The translations under genes were made by a program, and so were the position numbers. Positions 8,932-16,862 of a stretch of DNA of 32,474 nt are shown piece after piece (the first letter of the stretch is position 1; each line of letters starts with the position of its first letter). The notes under the pieces are model-generated. The model worked only from the letters and a program-made list of their open reading frames with translations. It ran no database searches and was not told the DNA's origin. This DNA comes from CAYMUR01 sp964393615 (GTDB lineage: Bacteria > Planctomycetota > Planctomycetia > Pirellulales > Pirellulaceae), in the NCBI GenBank assembly GCA_964393615.1, contig CAYMUR010000061.1, positions 1-32,474 on the forward strand, given 5' to 3'.

Positions 8932-10011
8932 CTAGAACGCAAATCCAGCCCGCACTGTTACCGTGTTGTCTGGCAGGTAGTCCGGGATACCGTCGTCGAA
9001 TTCAAACCGACGGTCGAAGATATAACCGATTTCGATACGTCGACCGCCACCACCTTTTTGTTTTCGCTCAAGCCCTAGCTGAATACGCAGGTCACGATAA
9101 GTCAATCGATGACGCATTCCGGGAACGGCTTCATAGGAATACTCGTCACCACCAAACTCGGCAGCCACGTAACACCAATCATCCCAATCAGGTCCACAAG
9201 CAAACCGTCGAGCAACCTTGGGCTGTGGAAATACCAGTTCGTACCGCCAATCGTCGTTAGGCGTACAGATGACACCAATGATAGGCAATAGGTTAATGTC
9301 GTTGCGGTCCAGATAACTAACGCCTAAAACAACGCTTTTCGTGGCACTGTATTTGTAGAGAGCCGTAGCCCGGGACTTTAAACGAAATGCTTCCTGGTCC
9401 CAACGGTTCAAATCATCCGCATAGATGCCTGGAATCACAGCGAACTCAAAACCCCAACGTGTTCCAAGCATCGCCAACCAACGAAATTCCGTGGTCACCT
9501 CGTACCAACAAGGTGACAAGCCAGGTGCGCCAGGTCCGGCCGGACCATCCAAAAGACTGACAGCGAATCCCGGCGAGATGAAAAGCGGCATATTTTTTGT
9601 CGGTGCCGGTAAAACAACAGTGAAAAATGTATCCAGTTCGGTAATACCAACATCACCGAGGTCACCCTCATCCAACCAAGTCGCTGTGAACGACGCTTTT
9701 TGAAAAAATCCATCCTTAAATTCGTTCAGTTTTCGCTGGGGTGCGCTGAGCGGGTCGTAAACTTCCGGAAGCAAAATAGGCATCTCATCCGGTAATGTCA
9801 CCGCACTTCCGAGAGGTGGACCAGTCTTTGGGAACGGTCCATAGATCGGCCGGTAGCCGGGGATATCAGGCACAACCGTGGAGGAACTGGACGCTGATAA
9901 AACTGAAGATTCTTCGGCGACAGCAAGTTGCCCTATATCACGAAACAGGACTGCGACGAACAGCGCCGCCCAACACAGCTGACGTTTTTTAGTAAGCCGA
10001 CAAACCTCCAA
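8932..10011 (-). CDS. Outer-membrane beta-barrel-like protein (second of tandem pair)
   Basis: 359 residues. A signal peptide (CWAALFVAVLFRDIGQLAVA) is followed by a mature part rich in alternating hydrophobic/polar strands and aromatic residues, ending in phenylalanine (VRAGFAF), as outer-membrane barrels do. The C-terminal region aligns by eye with its upstream neighbour: RYELVFPQPKVARRF against RFDIYFPRPKLAKKF, WCYVAAEFGGDEYSYE against WWYVGGEYGGGAWTVE, and IEIGYIFDRRFEF against IECGYVFEREIFY. The two are therefore tandem paralogues. The start is TTG, supported by GGGGAG eight bases upstream and only 24 bases from the neighbour's stop, so translation is probably coupled. Its exact role (porin or structural protein) is unknown. 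Confidence 0.85.
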   Translation of the reverse strand: MEVCRLTKKRQLCWAALFVAVLFRDIGQLAVAEESSVLSASSSSTVVPDIPGYRPIYGPFPKTGPPLGSAVTLPDEMPILLPEVYDPLSAPQRKLNEFKDGFFQKASFTATWLDEGDLGDVGITELDTFFTVVLPAPTKNMPLFISPGFAVSLLDGPAGPGAPGLSPCWYEVTTEFRWLAMLGTRWGFEFAVIPGIYADDLNRWDQEAFRLKSRATALYKYSATKSVVLGVSYLDRNDINLLPIIGVICTPNDDWRYELVFPQPKVARRFACGPDWDDWCYVAAEFGGDEYSYEAVPGMRHRLTYRDLRIQLGLERKQKGGGGRRIEIGYIFDRRFEFDDGIPDYLPDNTVTVRAGFAF

Positions 10012-10035
10012 GCGTCTTTCTCCCCAATGCCTTGT

Positions 10036-11418
10036 CTACCAGATAATACCGGTGCGCACCATGAAACTATCTTGCAGTGCAAAAACGTTGGGCAAGGCGG
10101 CATCCTTATAGAAAATTTCTCGCTCAAAGACATACCCACATTCGATAAAACCGGTCAAGTTACTAGGCCGGGTGAAATCCAATCCAGCAAAAATACGGAT
10201 GTCGTTAATATCGATATTCCCTTTGTAGTCAGGTGGTGTCGCCCCCACAAAATTATCCTCGACGGTCCAAGCACCACCGCCATATTCACCACCCACGTAC
10301 CACCAGATTTCATTGGCTCCGACCGTGGTAAACTTTTTTGCCAATTTGGGACGTGGGAAATAGATATCAAATCGCGTTTGGGGATTAGGCTCCCAAAGCA
10401 CGCCACCTGCTGGCAGCATTTTTGTCTTGTTCCTGCCGAAATATTCAATCCCGCCCTTGATTGTCAATGTTGGTGTAAGCTGCAACTTGAGCAACCCGCG
10501 CCCAGTGAGACGAATACTGTCATTGGTGATTGTGTCAAAATCGCTGTAGACGCCCAAACGGATATTTAACTCTCCACTGAATTGAGGCAACATCTGGGCG
10601 AGCGCATAACTATCCAAGTACGCACTGTACAAATTACTGGGTAGACTCAGTGGTAGTGATTCTGGACCCAACGAAAAAGGTCCTCCCAATGCATCGTAAA
10701 CAAAACCTGGAGTAACACGAAACTCTTCCAGCATATTGATAGTATTTGGAATCACTAGAGAGGTAGCCAGTTCGAATTCCTGTATTTGAAGTTCGTCAGG
10801 CTTGGTAGATGTGGATTCACCATGTATCCAGGTATAACGGGCATAAAAATCTTCAAAAAGACGTGCGTAGGGGGGGGCTTGCATCGCAGTCACACCGCTT
10901 AACCAACCCCCCAGACTCGGCTGCCAACCAGGGAACATGCCGTCAGGAAAAACCGCTTGCGGTGCCGTCGATGGATAAGGAACACCAGACAAGGCAGGAG
11001 CCAAATTTGGATCCGTGCTTGGTAATGGACTTTGTGGTAGCGGCGGCGGTTGGCCCGGGACTGTCAGTGTGCCTGGCTGCGGTACTTGGTTACTAGGTGG
11101 TGCGGCAAAACCACCGGTAGATGGTACCGTGCCTACAGCAGGAGGTGGCACGGGCGCCCCAGGACCAACTGTAGGCGAAGGAACGGTCGTCACACCATAG
11201 CCAGGACCAAGCGCATAGGGATCAAACGGCGTCGCTACGGGAGGCTGTAAAGTCACAGCCGGAGGCATACTGTTCATCGCAGCGCCTGAACGGCTTCCAT
11301 CACCCGCCGGAAACCGAACGCGTTGAGCCGCCAGTGGCCAGACAGTGAGGACGAGCAAGGCCAATAGGAGACCGCCAATCGTCCAGCGCAAGCGAAGCAC
11401 ACCAATCCAGGTTTGCAT
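10036..11418 (-). CDS. Outer-membrane beta-barrel-like protein with proline-rich linker (first of tandem pair)
   Basis: About 460 residues from ATG 11418, chosen because it places a clean signal peptide first (MQTWIGVLRLRWTIGG, then LLLALLVLTVWPLAAQ). The frame is open for 28 more residues upstream without signal character. Residues about 52-158 form a Pro/Gly/Ala/Thr-rich low-complexity linker (for example PGAPVPPPAVGTVPSTGG) that would span the periplasm. From about 170 onward the sequence is beta-barrel-like and ends in VRTGIIW, an aromatic C-terminus typical of outer-membrane proteins. The last 150 residues are homologous to the downstream gene, with which it forms a two-gene operon. Its function is unknown; a porin or envelope-structure role is inferred. 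Confidence 0.85.
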   Translation of the reverse strand: MQTWIGVLRLRWTIGGLLLALLVLTVWPLAAQRVRFPAGDGSRSGAAMNSMPPAVTLQPPVATPFDPYALGPGYGVTTVPSPTVGPGAPVPPPAVGTVPSTGGFAAPPSNQVPQPGTLTVPGQPPPLPQSPLPSTDPNLAPALSGVPYPSTAPQAVFPDGMFPGWQPSLGGWLSGVTAMQAPPYARLFEDFYARYTWIHGESTSTKPDELQIQEFELATSLVIPNTINMLEEFRVTPGFVYDALGGPFSLGPESLPLSLPSNLYSAYLDSYALAQMLPQFSGELNIRLGVYSDFDTITNDSIRLTGRGLLKLQLTPTLTIKGGIEYFGRNKTKMLPAGGVLWEPNPQTRFDIYFPRPKLAKKFTTVGANEIWWYVGGEYGGGAWTVEDNFVGATPPDYKGNIDINDIRIFAGLDFTRPSNLTGFIECGYVFEREIFYKDAALPNVFALQDSFMVRTGIIW

Positions 11419-11764
11419 GGTTGACAAGAAATTTAGCCCATAATCTGCTGAAAAGAACGACGGAATATCAGTCTGACGCACTAACGTCAAGGGCGTTTCC
11501 ATTTGGCTAGCATTGGTGGCAAATTAAAAATAGTACGCCCAAGTGACGGTAGGGTTATGATTACTGGTTGTTTCGACCCTAGTGCCTATGCTCCAACGAT
11601 TTCACAAGCGTCGCTGGCATGCCTAGAAAAATTACAGCTTGCATTGATAACAACGGCCCTACAGGCCTATGACAACTCATTTCCACAGAAGACAAAGACT
11701 GATACATTAAGCCAAACCAAACAGTGTTTGCCTTGATTTTTGTCTTTGACAATTTCCACCCAAT
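11419..11764. other. Divergent intergenic region
   Basis: This region separates the minus-strand outer-membrane operon from the plus-strand methyltransferase and should contain both promoters. I cannot place either with confidence. A TTGACA occurs only about a dozen bases before the methyltransferase start and is too close to act as its -35. The open frames here show no recognisable protein content. Confidence 0.4.
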
Positions 11765-12451
11765 ATGCTGCACCGCCAATTAGAACCCGAGGTCATGGAT
11801 GCTCCCGAAGACGCGTCCGATTACGACACCATGGATCACTCGGCTGTGAATCAAAGTTTCGTAAACGATCTTTTAGTGCCAGGGGAGCTGTGTGGAGAAG
11901 TGCTCGACATGGGAGTCGGAACGGCTCAGATACCAGTAGAAATTTGTCGCCGTTGTAAATCGTGCCACGTGCTAGGTATAGATCTCGCAGAAAACATGCT
12001 GCAACTTGCCAGTCATCGTGTCACGAAAGAAAAGTTGCAAGATCGTTTGACGCTGGAACGTCAGGATGCAAAATGCCTGTCTTTTGTAAACCATCGATTC
12101 GATGCGGTGATTTCCAATAGTATTGTGCATCATTTAGCCGAACCCCAACAAGTCTTTGCAGAAGCAATCCGCGTCGTATCCACCAATGGTTTATTATTTT
12201 TTCGGGATTTGCTAAGGCCAGCTGATGAGGCAACCCTGCAACAACTGGTCGCTACCTATGTCAGCAGCGAAACAAATCACGCACAACAACTTTTCGAAGA
12301 CTCTTTGCGGGCAGCATTGATGCTGGAAGAAGTTCGTGCGATCGTGGTCGCTTTCGGATTCGAATCGAAAACTGTCCAGACCACCAGCGATCGACATTGG
12401 ACCTGGATTGCCCGGGCCAATGCGCGTCAGAACAATCCGGTTGTCCACTGA
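11765..12451 (+). CDS. Class I SAM-dependent methyltransferase
   Basis: 228 residues, cytoplasmic. Motif I is EVLDMGVGT (45-53), binding the SAM amino-acid part; GIDLAENM (71-78) supplies the acidic residue (Asp73) for the ribose hydroxyls. RQDAKCLSF (99-107) and DAVISNSIVHHL (113-124) complete the Rossmann core, and GLLFFRDLLRP fits the strand 5 region. The FRDLLRP and ISNSIVHHL wording is typical of small-molecule or UbiE-like methyltransferases, but the acceptor cannot be told. ATG 11765 starts the frame. The gene stands alone and ends before a strong terminator located in the end of the opposing gene. Confidence 0.92.
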   Translation: MLHRQLEPEVMDAPEDASDYDTMDHSAVNQSFVNDLLVPGELCGEVLDMGVGTAQIPVEICRRCKSCHVLGIDLAENMLQLASHRVTKEKLQDRLTLERQDAKCLSFVNHRFDAVISNSIVHHLAEPQQVFAEAIRVVSTNGLLFFRDLLRPADEATLQQLVATYVSSETNHAQQLFEDSLRAALMLEEVRAIVVAFGFESKTVQTTSDRHWTWIARANARQNNPVVH

Positions 12452-12527
12452 ACCAGGCAATATTGGCACAACGGTTCCTAAACACAGGTGCGATTGCAAA
12501 AAACCCGGCCAACGTCACAAGACACGC

Positions 12528-13526
12528 TTAAGTGAGTGGACACGCAGCTTGCTGTCCGCTCTTTTTGGATTCCAATAATGGTACCGTTAGGGCACACTCG
12601 GATTGAGCGAGTGGACATCGGGTACGAAACGCACATCCACTCGGCTTCTGCAGGGGGCTTGGGATTTCGCCTTCTAACATTTGCCTATCGGAACGATCAC
12701 TTTTAGGGTCTGGCCGAGGCACGGCCGACACAAGAGCACGCGAGTAAGGATGCGCGGGATTCAGATAAACGGCATCCGCATCACCAATCTCGATTAAATT
12801 TCCTAGATACATTACGGCGATTCGATCACTGATATGATGCACGACCGATAGATCGTGGGCAACAAACAAATAGGTTAACCCCAATTCATCCTGAAGGTCC
12901 TGCAGCAGATTGATCACCTGGCTTTGTACTGAAACATCGAGCGCCGAAACGGGTTCGTCGGCAATGATCAATTTCGGATTGACGGCTAAGGCTCGTGCAA
13001 TCCCCACACGCTGTCGTTGACCACCCGAGAATTCATGCGGATACCGCGATGCCTGCTCCGGCTGCAAGCCGACCCGTTCCAACAACCAACTGACTCGCTC
13101 CTTGCGCTGCCCCCTGGATTGGCGAGTATGAATCCTTAGTGGCGCTTCGATGATACTTCCGACGGTCATACGGGGATTCAGAGACGAGAAAGGGTCCTGA
13201 AAAATCATTTGAACTTCAGCCCGCAACGGTCGCATTTTCGATCGCGGCAAGTCCAACAAATCAACAGGTCCTTTTGCCGTATGAAACAGGATCTCCCCTT
13301 CTTGATGAATGCCGGGAATTGTCGCGCGAAGAATATTAACCAACGCCTTGGCAATCGTCGTTTTCCCACATCCCGATTCACCAACAAGCCCCAAAGTTTC
13401 TCCCTGTCGAATCGTGAACGACACGTCATCCACGGCGCGCACCTCACCAACCTTGCGCTGCAAGACCCCTCCCCAAACAGGGTAGCAAACCGTCAGGTTA
13501 TTAACTTCCAGCAGAATATCAGACAT
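12528..13526 (-). CDS. Oligopeptide ABC transporter ATP-binding protein, OppF/DppF type
   Basis: 332 residues from ATG 13526. It energises the peptide importer encoded upstream. Walker A is GESGCGKT (49-56), the Q-loop is MIFQDPFSSLNPRM (107-120), the signature is FSGGQRQRVGIARAL (167-180) and Walker B is LIIADEP (187-192). VAHDLSVVHHISD carries the switch His. The C-terminus has the OppF/DppF extension with GCAFRTRCPLAQSEC. The start overlaps the stop of the preceding ATPase gene by eight bases, so the two are translationally coupled; ATG 13544 is also in frame but would lengthen the overlap. Its 3' end contains a terminator acting on the opposite strand. Confidence 0.96.
   Translation of the reverse strand: MSDILLEVNNLTVCYPVWGGVLQRKVGEVRAVDDVSFTIRQGETLGLVGESGCGKTTIAKALVNILRATIPGIHQEGEILFHTAKGPVDLLDLPRSKMRPLRAEVQMIFQDPFSSLNPRMTVGSIIEAPLRIHTRQSRGQRKERVSWLLERVGLQPEQASRYPHEFSGGQRQRVGIARALAVNPKLIIADEPVSALDVSVQSQVINLLQDLQDELGLTYLFVAHDLSVVHHISDRIAVMYLGNLIEIGDADAVYLNPAHPYSRALVSAVPRPDPKSDRSDRQMLEGEIPSPLQKPSGCAFRTRCPLAQSECALTVPLLESKKSGQQAACPLT
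12534..12566 (+). terminator. Rho-independent terminator of the methyltransferase gene
   Basis: Stem GAGTGGACA (12534-12542) pairs with TGTCCGCTC (12553-12561) with one G-U pair. The inner GCA/TGC can extend the stem past a one-base bulge, and five T residues follow. It lies 83 bases after the methyltransferase stop and inside the last codons of the convergent ATPase gene. Confidence 0.8.
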
Positions 13527-14559
13527 CGGTAGCAAAATCTTCATTCATCAAATGACACCGCACCCAGTGACCGTCACCGGTATCGTCAAGCGGCGGTTCT
13601 TTTTCACGGCAGTGGTCCACTACGTCTTCACACCGAGTACAAAACTTACAACCGTCCGGCATCTGTGTGATCGAAGGGACATTGCCGGGAATCGTATGTA
13701 AACGATCCGCGCTATGGGTTTGGACGGACGGGAGAGAAGAAAGCAGGCCACGCGTGTAGGGATGTTTCGCCTGGTAGAAAATCTGCTCCACGGTACCAAT
13801 CTCCTGTACCTTTCCTCCGTACATCACAATAACACGGTCACACGTTTCGGCCACAACGGCCAAATCGTGTGTGATCAGAATGATGGAAGCCCCCACCTGG
13901 CTGTCTTTTAATTCAAGCATTAAATCCAGAATCTGGGCCTGTGTCGTGACATCCAAGGCCGTCGTCGGCTCATCGGCAATTAACAGCTTGGGATTACAAC
14001 AAAGCGCGATCGCAATCATCGCCCGCTGTCTCATGCCACCGGAAAATTGATGTGGATACTGACACATTCGCCTCGCCGCATCAGGAATTTTCACTTTCGC
14101 AAGCATTTCCACAGCGCGATCATGAGCTTCTGCTTTTGTCATGTTGGGATAATGCGTACGGAGCGTCTCGATGACCTGAAATCCCACGGTGAACACTGGA
14201 TTCAAAGCCGTCATAGGCTCTTGAAAAATCATCGCGATCTCGTTGCCACGGATTTTCCACATTTCGGGGTACGTCTTTGACAGTAAATCTTCACCGCCGT
14301 AGACAATCTTACCCCCTGCATTGAAGCCAGGAGGTTCCGGCACTAGCCGCAACACAGAAAGTGCGGTAACACTCTTCCCGGATCCTGATTCTCCCACGAT
14401 GCCTAAAACCTCGCCCGGATGCACTTCAAAGGACACACCATCAACGGCTTTGGCAACCTCCCCCTCGATCTTGAAATAGGTTCTTAAATCGCAAACTTGC
14501 AACAAGGGCTGCAATGCTCTGGCTTGCTGTTGGTTCGATGCTGTACTACCAATGGCCAT
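13519..14559 (-). CDS. Oligopeptide ABC transporter ATP-binding protein, OppD/DppD type
   Basis: 346 residues from ATG 14559, the first of two ATPases of the importer. Walker A is GESGSGKS (56-63), the Q-loop is IFQEPMTALN (111-120), the signature is FSGGMRQRAMIA (172-183), Walker B is LLIADEPTTALD (192-203) and the switch His is 231 (ILITHDLAV). The C-terminal extension holds a cysteine cluster (CKFCTRCEDVVDHC) like the one known in DppD/OppD proteins, some of which bind an iron-sulfur cluster there. The start shares one base with the upstream permease stop (TAATG), which is strong support for this start over the ATG at 14676 inside the permease gene. Confidence 0.96.
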   Translation of the reverse strand: MAIGSTASNQQQARALQPLLQVCDLRTYFKIEGEVAKAVDGVSFEVHPGEVLGIVGESGSGKSVTALSVLRLVPEPPGFNAGGKIVYGGEDLLSKTYPEMWKIRGNEIAMIFQEPMTALNPVFTVGFQVIETLRTHYPNMTKAEAHDRAVEMLAKVKIPDAARRMCQYPHQFSGGMRQRAMIAIALCCNPKLLIADEPTTALDVTTQAQILDLMLELKDSQVGASIILITHDLAVVAETCDRVIVMYGGKVQEIGTVEQIFYQAKHPYTRGLLSSLPSVQTHSADRLHTIPGNVPSITQMPDGCKFCTRCEDVVDHCREKEPPLDDTGDGHWVRCHLMNEDFATDV

Positions 14560-15659
14560 TACCGTAACCTGCTGAATACCTTGGGATCGAATGCTTCGCG
14601 TACCGCTTCGCCAATAAACACAATCAACTGCAATGTGATGAACATCGTACCCAGTGGAAATACAACCAAATGCCATTTGGACATTCCCGATTCTCTCGCC
14701 TGACGAAGTAACTCACCCCAACTTGGAGTCGGCGCTGGCAGACCGTAACCTAGAAAATCCAGTGACACCAAGGCAACAAGACTTCCCACGATGGCAAATG
14801 GGGCGAAGGCGATGATCGGTGTCAACGCATTGGGGAGGATGTGGCTGACCATGATTTTGAGATTGCCTTCACCGGTCGCAATGGCAGCGGCGACGTAGTC
14901 CTTCGATTTTTCCCGATAAAATTCACCTCGAATGTAATACGTAATACTCATCCAGCCAAACGAGGCAAGAATCGCAGTCAACATTTTGAAGTTTCTAGGA
15001 AAAATCGACCCTAAAATAATCACCGTGTATAAAAAAGGCACGGCTGTCCATATCTCTACAAAACGTTGTCCGAGGATATCCACCCAACGGCCAAAATACC
15101 CGAGTACAGCTCCGACTATCGTTCCCAACAGGTAAGCGACCGCCGTGACCGCCAACGCAAAACTTATCGAGATGCGATATCCGTATGCCAGCCGTACCAA
15201 GATGTCCCGGCTGGCATTGTCCGTACCCATCCAATGAACAGGTGACGGTGTATGTGGTGGATTACCTTCTAATTGAAGGAAACTTTCGTAAGGACCATAG
15301 GTGATGGGTGGCAGGAGAACAAAATTCCCATCTTTTTGGTCACGAAATTGTTCTCGCAGTGCCCGATAATCCGCCTCGCCAAATATCGTCTGTCCGTTCA
15401 CCTTAAGCTGATCAAATTCAGAGCCCAGATAAACTTTACCGTTGCCCCAACCAAATGTTTCCGAAAGATAGGTCGCAAATGCTGGAAAGTAATATTGGTC
15501 CTGGTAACGGACGATAATGGGACGAAACCCCATGATAAACGGCAGACAAAAGGATAGACCGTATGTACCCACCAGGAACAAAAAGCTGTAGTACCCACGT
15601 TTCAGGCGACGAAACTTACGCAGCCGCAGCCGCATCAGCGATACCGATTTGTCCGCCAT
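14559..15659 (-). CDS. yejE: Peptide ABC transporter permease, YejE-like (OppC type)
   Basis: 366 residues from ATG 15659, chosen because GAGG lies eleven bases ahead and the neighbour's stop is 25 bases away. It is an inner-membrane permease: an N-terminal transmembrane helix (YYSFLFLVGTYGLSFCLPFI), then a long periplasmic segment of about 130 residues. WMGTDNASRDILVRLAYGYR introduces the binding-protein-dependent transport domain with five more helices. The cytoplasmic coupling loop is DYVAAAIATGEGNLKIMVSH. The phrases VRYQDQYYFPAF, FGWMS, LDFLGYGLP and FIGEAVREAFDPK match what I know of YejE more closely than OppC or DppC. Family knowledge: Yej systems import peptides, including microcin C in enterobacteria. 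The actual substrate here is unknown. Confidence 0.93.
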   Translation of the reverse strand: MADKSVSLMRLRLRKFRRLKRGYYSFLFLVGTYGLSFCLPFIMGFRPIIVRYQDQYYFPAFATYLSETFGWGNGKVYLGSEFDQLKVNGQTIFGEADYRALREQFRDQKDGNFVLLPPITYGPYESFLQLEGNPPHTPSPVHWMGTDNASRDILVRLAYGYRISISFALAVTAVAYLLGTIVGAVLGYFGRWVDILGQRFVEIWTAVPFLYTVIILGSIFPRNFKMLTAILASFGWMSITYYIRGEFYREKSKDYVAAAIATGEGNLKIMVSHILPNALTPIIAFAPFAIVGSLVALVSLDFLGYGLPAPTPSWGELLRQARESGMSKWHLVVFPLGTMFITLQLIVFIGEAVREAFDPKVFSRLR

Positions 15660-15684
15660 CAAGTTTGGACCTCGACGAAGCAAG

Positions 15685-16800
15685 TTATTCGAATCGTATG
15701 CGCGGATCAATCAGCGCGTAAAGCATGTCCGAAATAATGTTACCTAGCAGCATCAATACGGTGTTGACGACCAAGACTCCCAGAACAACCATGTAGTCGC
15801 GCTGGAGAATCGCCGTAAAGCCAAAATAACCAATGCCATCGATATTAAAAATCCACTCAATTAGATAAGAACCCGCCATCAACAAACCCAGCGCATGCCC
15901 CAAGCCAGTTGCGATGGGAATCAGCGAATTTCGTAGTGTGTGTAAAAGTATGACTCGGCGCGGTGCAAGCCCTTTGGCAAAAGCAGTGCGCACATAATCC
16001 TGACCCATATTTTCCATTAGCGAGTTCTTTGTCAGCACCGTCAGTGTCGCAAATCCGCTCAACATGTAGCAAAATACTGGCAACGCCATATGGTAAGCAC
16101 GATCCACGACTTTGGAAAACGGCGACAATTTTTCCCATTCAAAGGTACCAAACTCGTCGCTCACGTCGTCCCGTGGTTCAAATTTTTGAATCACAGCCGG
16201 CAACTTGTCATAAGACTTGGTCTTGATTTCTCCAGCTGGGAAAAGTTCATAAAAACGGCCACTCGCAAGCAATAGCAACAGCAAGGCTCCCATCGCCCAA
16301 CCCGGGATCGAATAACCAACAAAAACAATCGCCGAGCTGACAAAATCAAACAACGTTCCATGCCTCAAGGCTTTTAGGATTCCGAGCGGAATACACACTA
16401 AATAGCTTAAAACAAACCCCGTCAATCCAAAAACCAGACTGATGGGAAATCGCTGGATGATCATGTCTCCAACAGGTTCCTTGTAATAATACGACTCCCC
16501 TAAATCGAACAAAGCCACCTTTTTCAGCCATAGAAAATAGGCGATGTACCAGGGCTTGTCGAAACCATACTCCTTCTCCAATTCCGCAATAGCCTCTGGC
16601 GGAATGTCCGAAGTGGGATCATCAATGTTGGTACCGGCCGCAGGACCTCCCTCACCGGAAACAGCGGCCTGCCGTATGCGCATGATCTCCCGTTCGATCG
16701 GACCTCCTGGCACAATGCGGGTGATCAGAAAAGCAACAATGGTAACTCCGATCAAAGTCGGAATCATGAGCAAAAAACGACGAATGAAATAAGTTGTCAT
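15685..16800 (-). CDS. yejB: Peptide ABC transporter permease, YejB-like (OppB type)
   Basis: 371 residues from ATG 16800, preceded by TTTGAGG with six-base spacing, a good ribosome site. It has six predicted membrane helices. The N-terminal helix (LMIPTLIGVTIVAFLITRIV) is followed by PGGPIEREIMRIRQ and a long periplasmic loop (ELEKEYGFDKPWYIAYFLWL) as in YejB. Further YejB-like phrases are VGYSIPGWAMG, GFATLTVLTKNS, ILQRDYMVVLGVL and NIISDMLYALIDPRIRFE. The coupling loop is DYVRTAFAKGLAPRRVILLH. It would pair with the YejE-like permease to form the channel. It follows the binding-protein gene after 62 bases. Confidence 0.94.
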   Translation of the reverse strand: MTTYFIRRFLLMIPTLIGVTIVAFLITRIVPGGPIEREIMRIRQAAVSGEGGPAAGTNIDDPTSDIPPEAIAELEKEYGFDKPWYIAYFLWLKKVALFDLGESYYYKEPVGDMIIQRFPISLVFGLTGFVLSYLVCIPLGILKALRHGTLFDFVSSAIVFVGYSIPGWAMGALLLLLLASGRFYELFPAGEIKTKSYDKLPAVIQKFEPRDDVSDEFGTFEWEKLSPFSKVVDRAYHMALPVFCYMLSGFATLTVLTKNSLMENMGQDYVRTAFAKGLAPRRVILLHTLRNSLIPIATGLGHALGLLMAGSYLIEWIFNIDGIGYFGFTAILQRDYMVVLGVLVVNTVLMLLGNIISDMLYALIDPRIRFE

Positions 16801-16862
16801 GATGGCCTCAAACTTCGCACGACGAAAGCGACGTAGATTGTTCTTTCGAAACACTACGGCGT

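Noticed and set aside
11503..11736. 77-codon plus-strand open frame before the methyltransferase gene
   Set aside because: No recognisable content; it fills the divergent promoter region.
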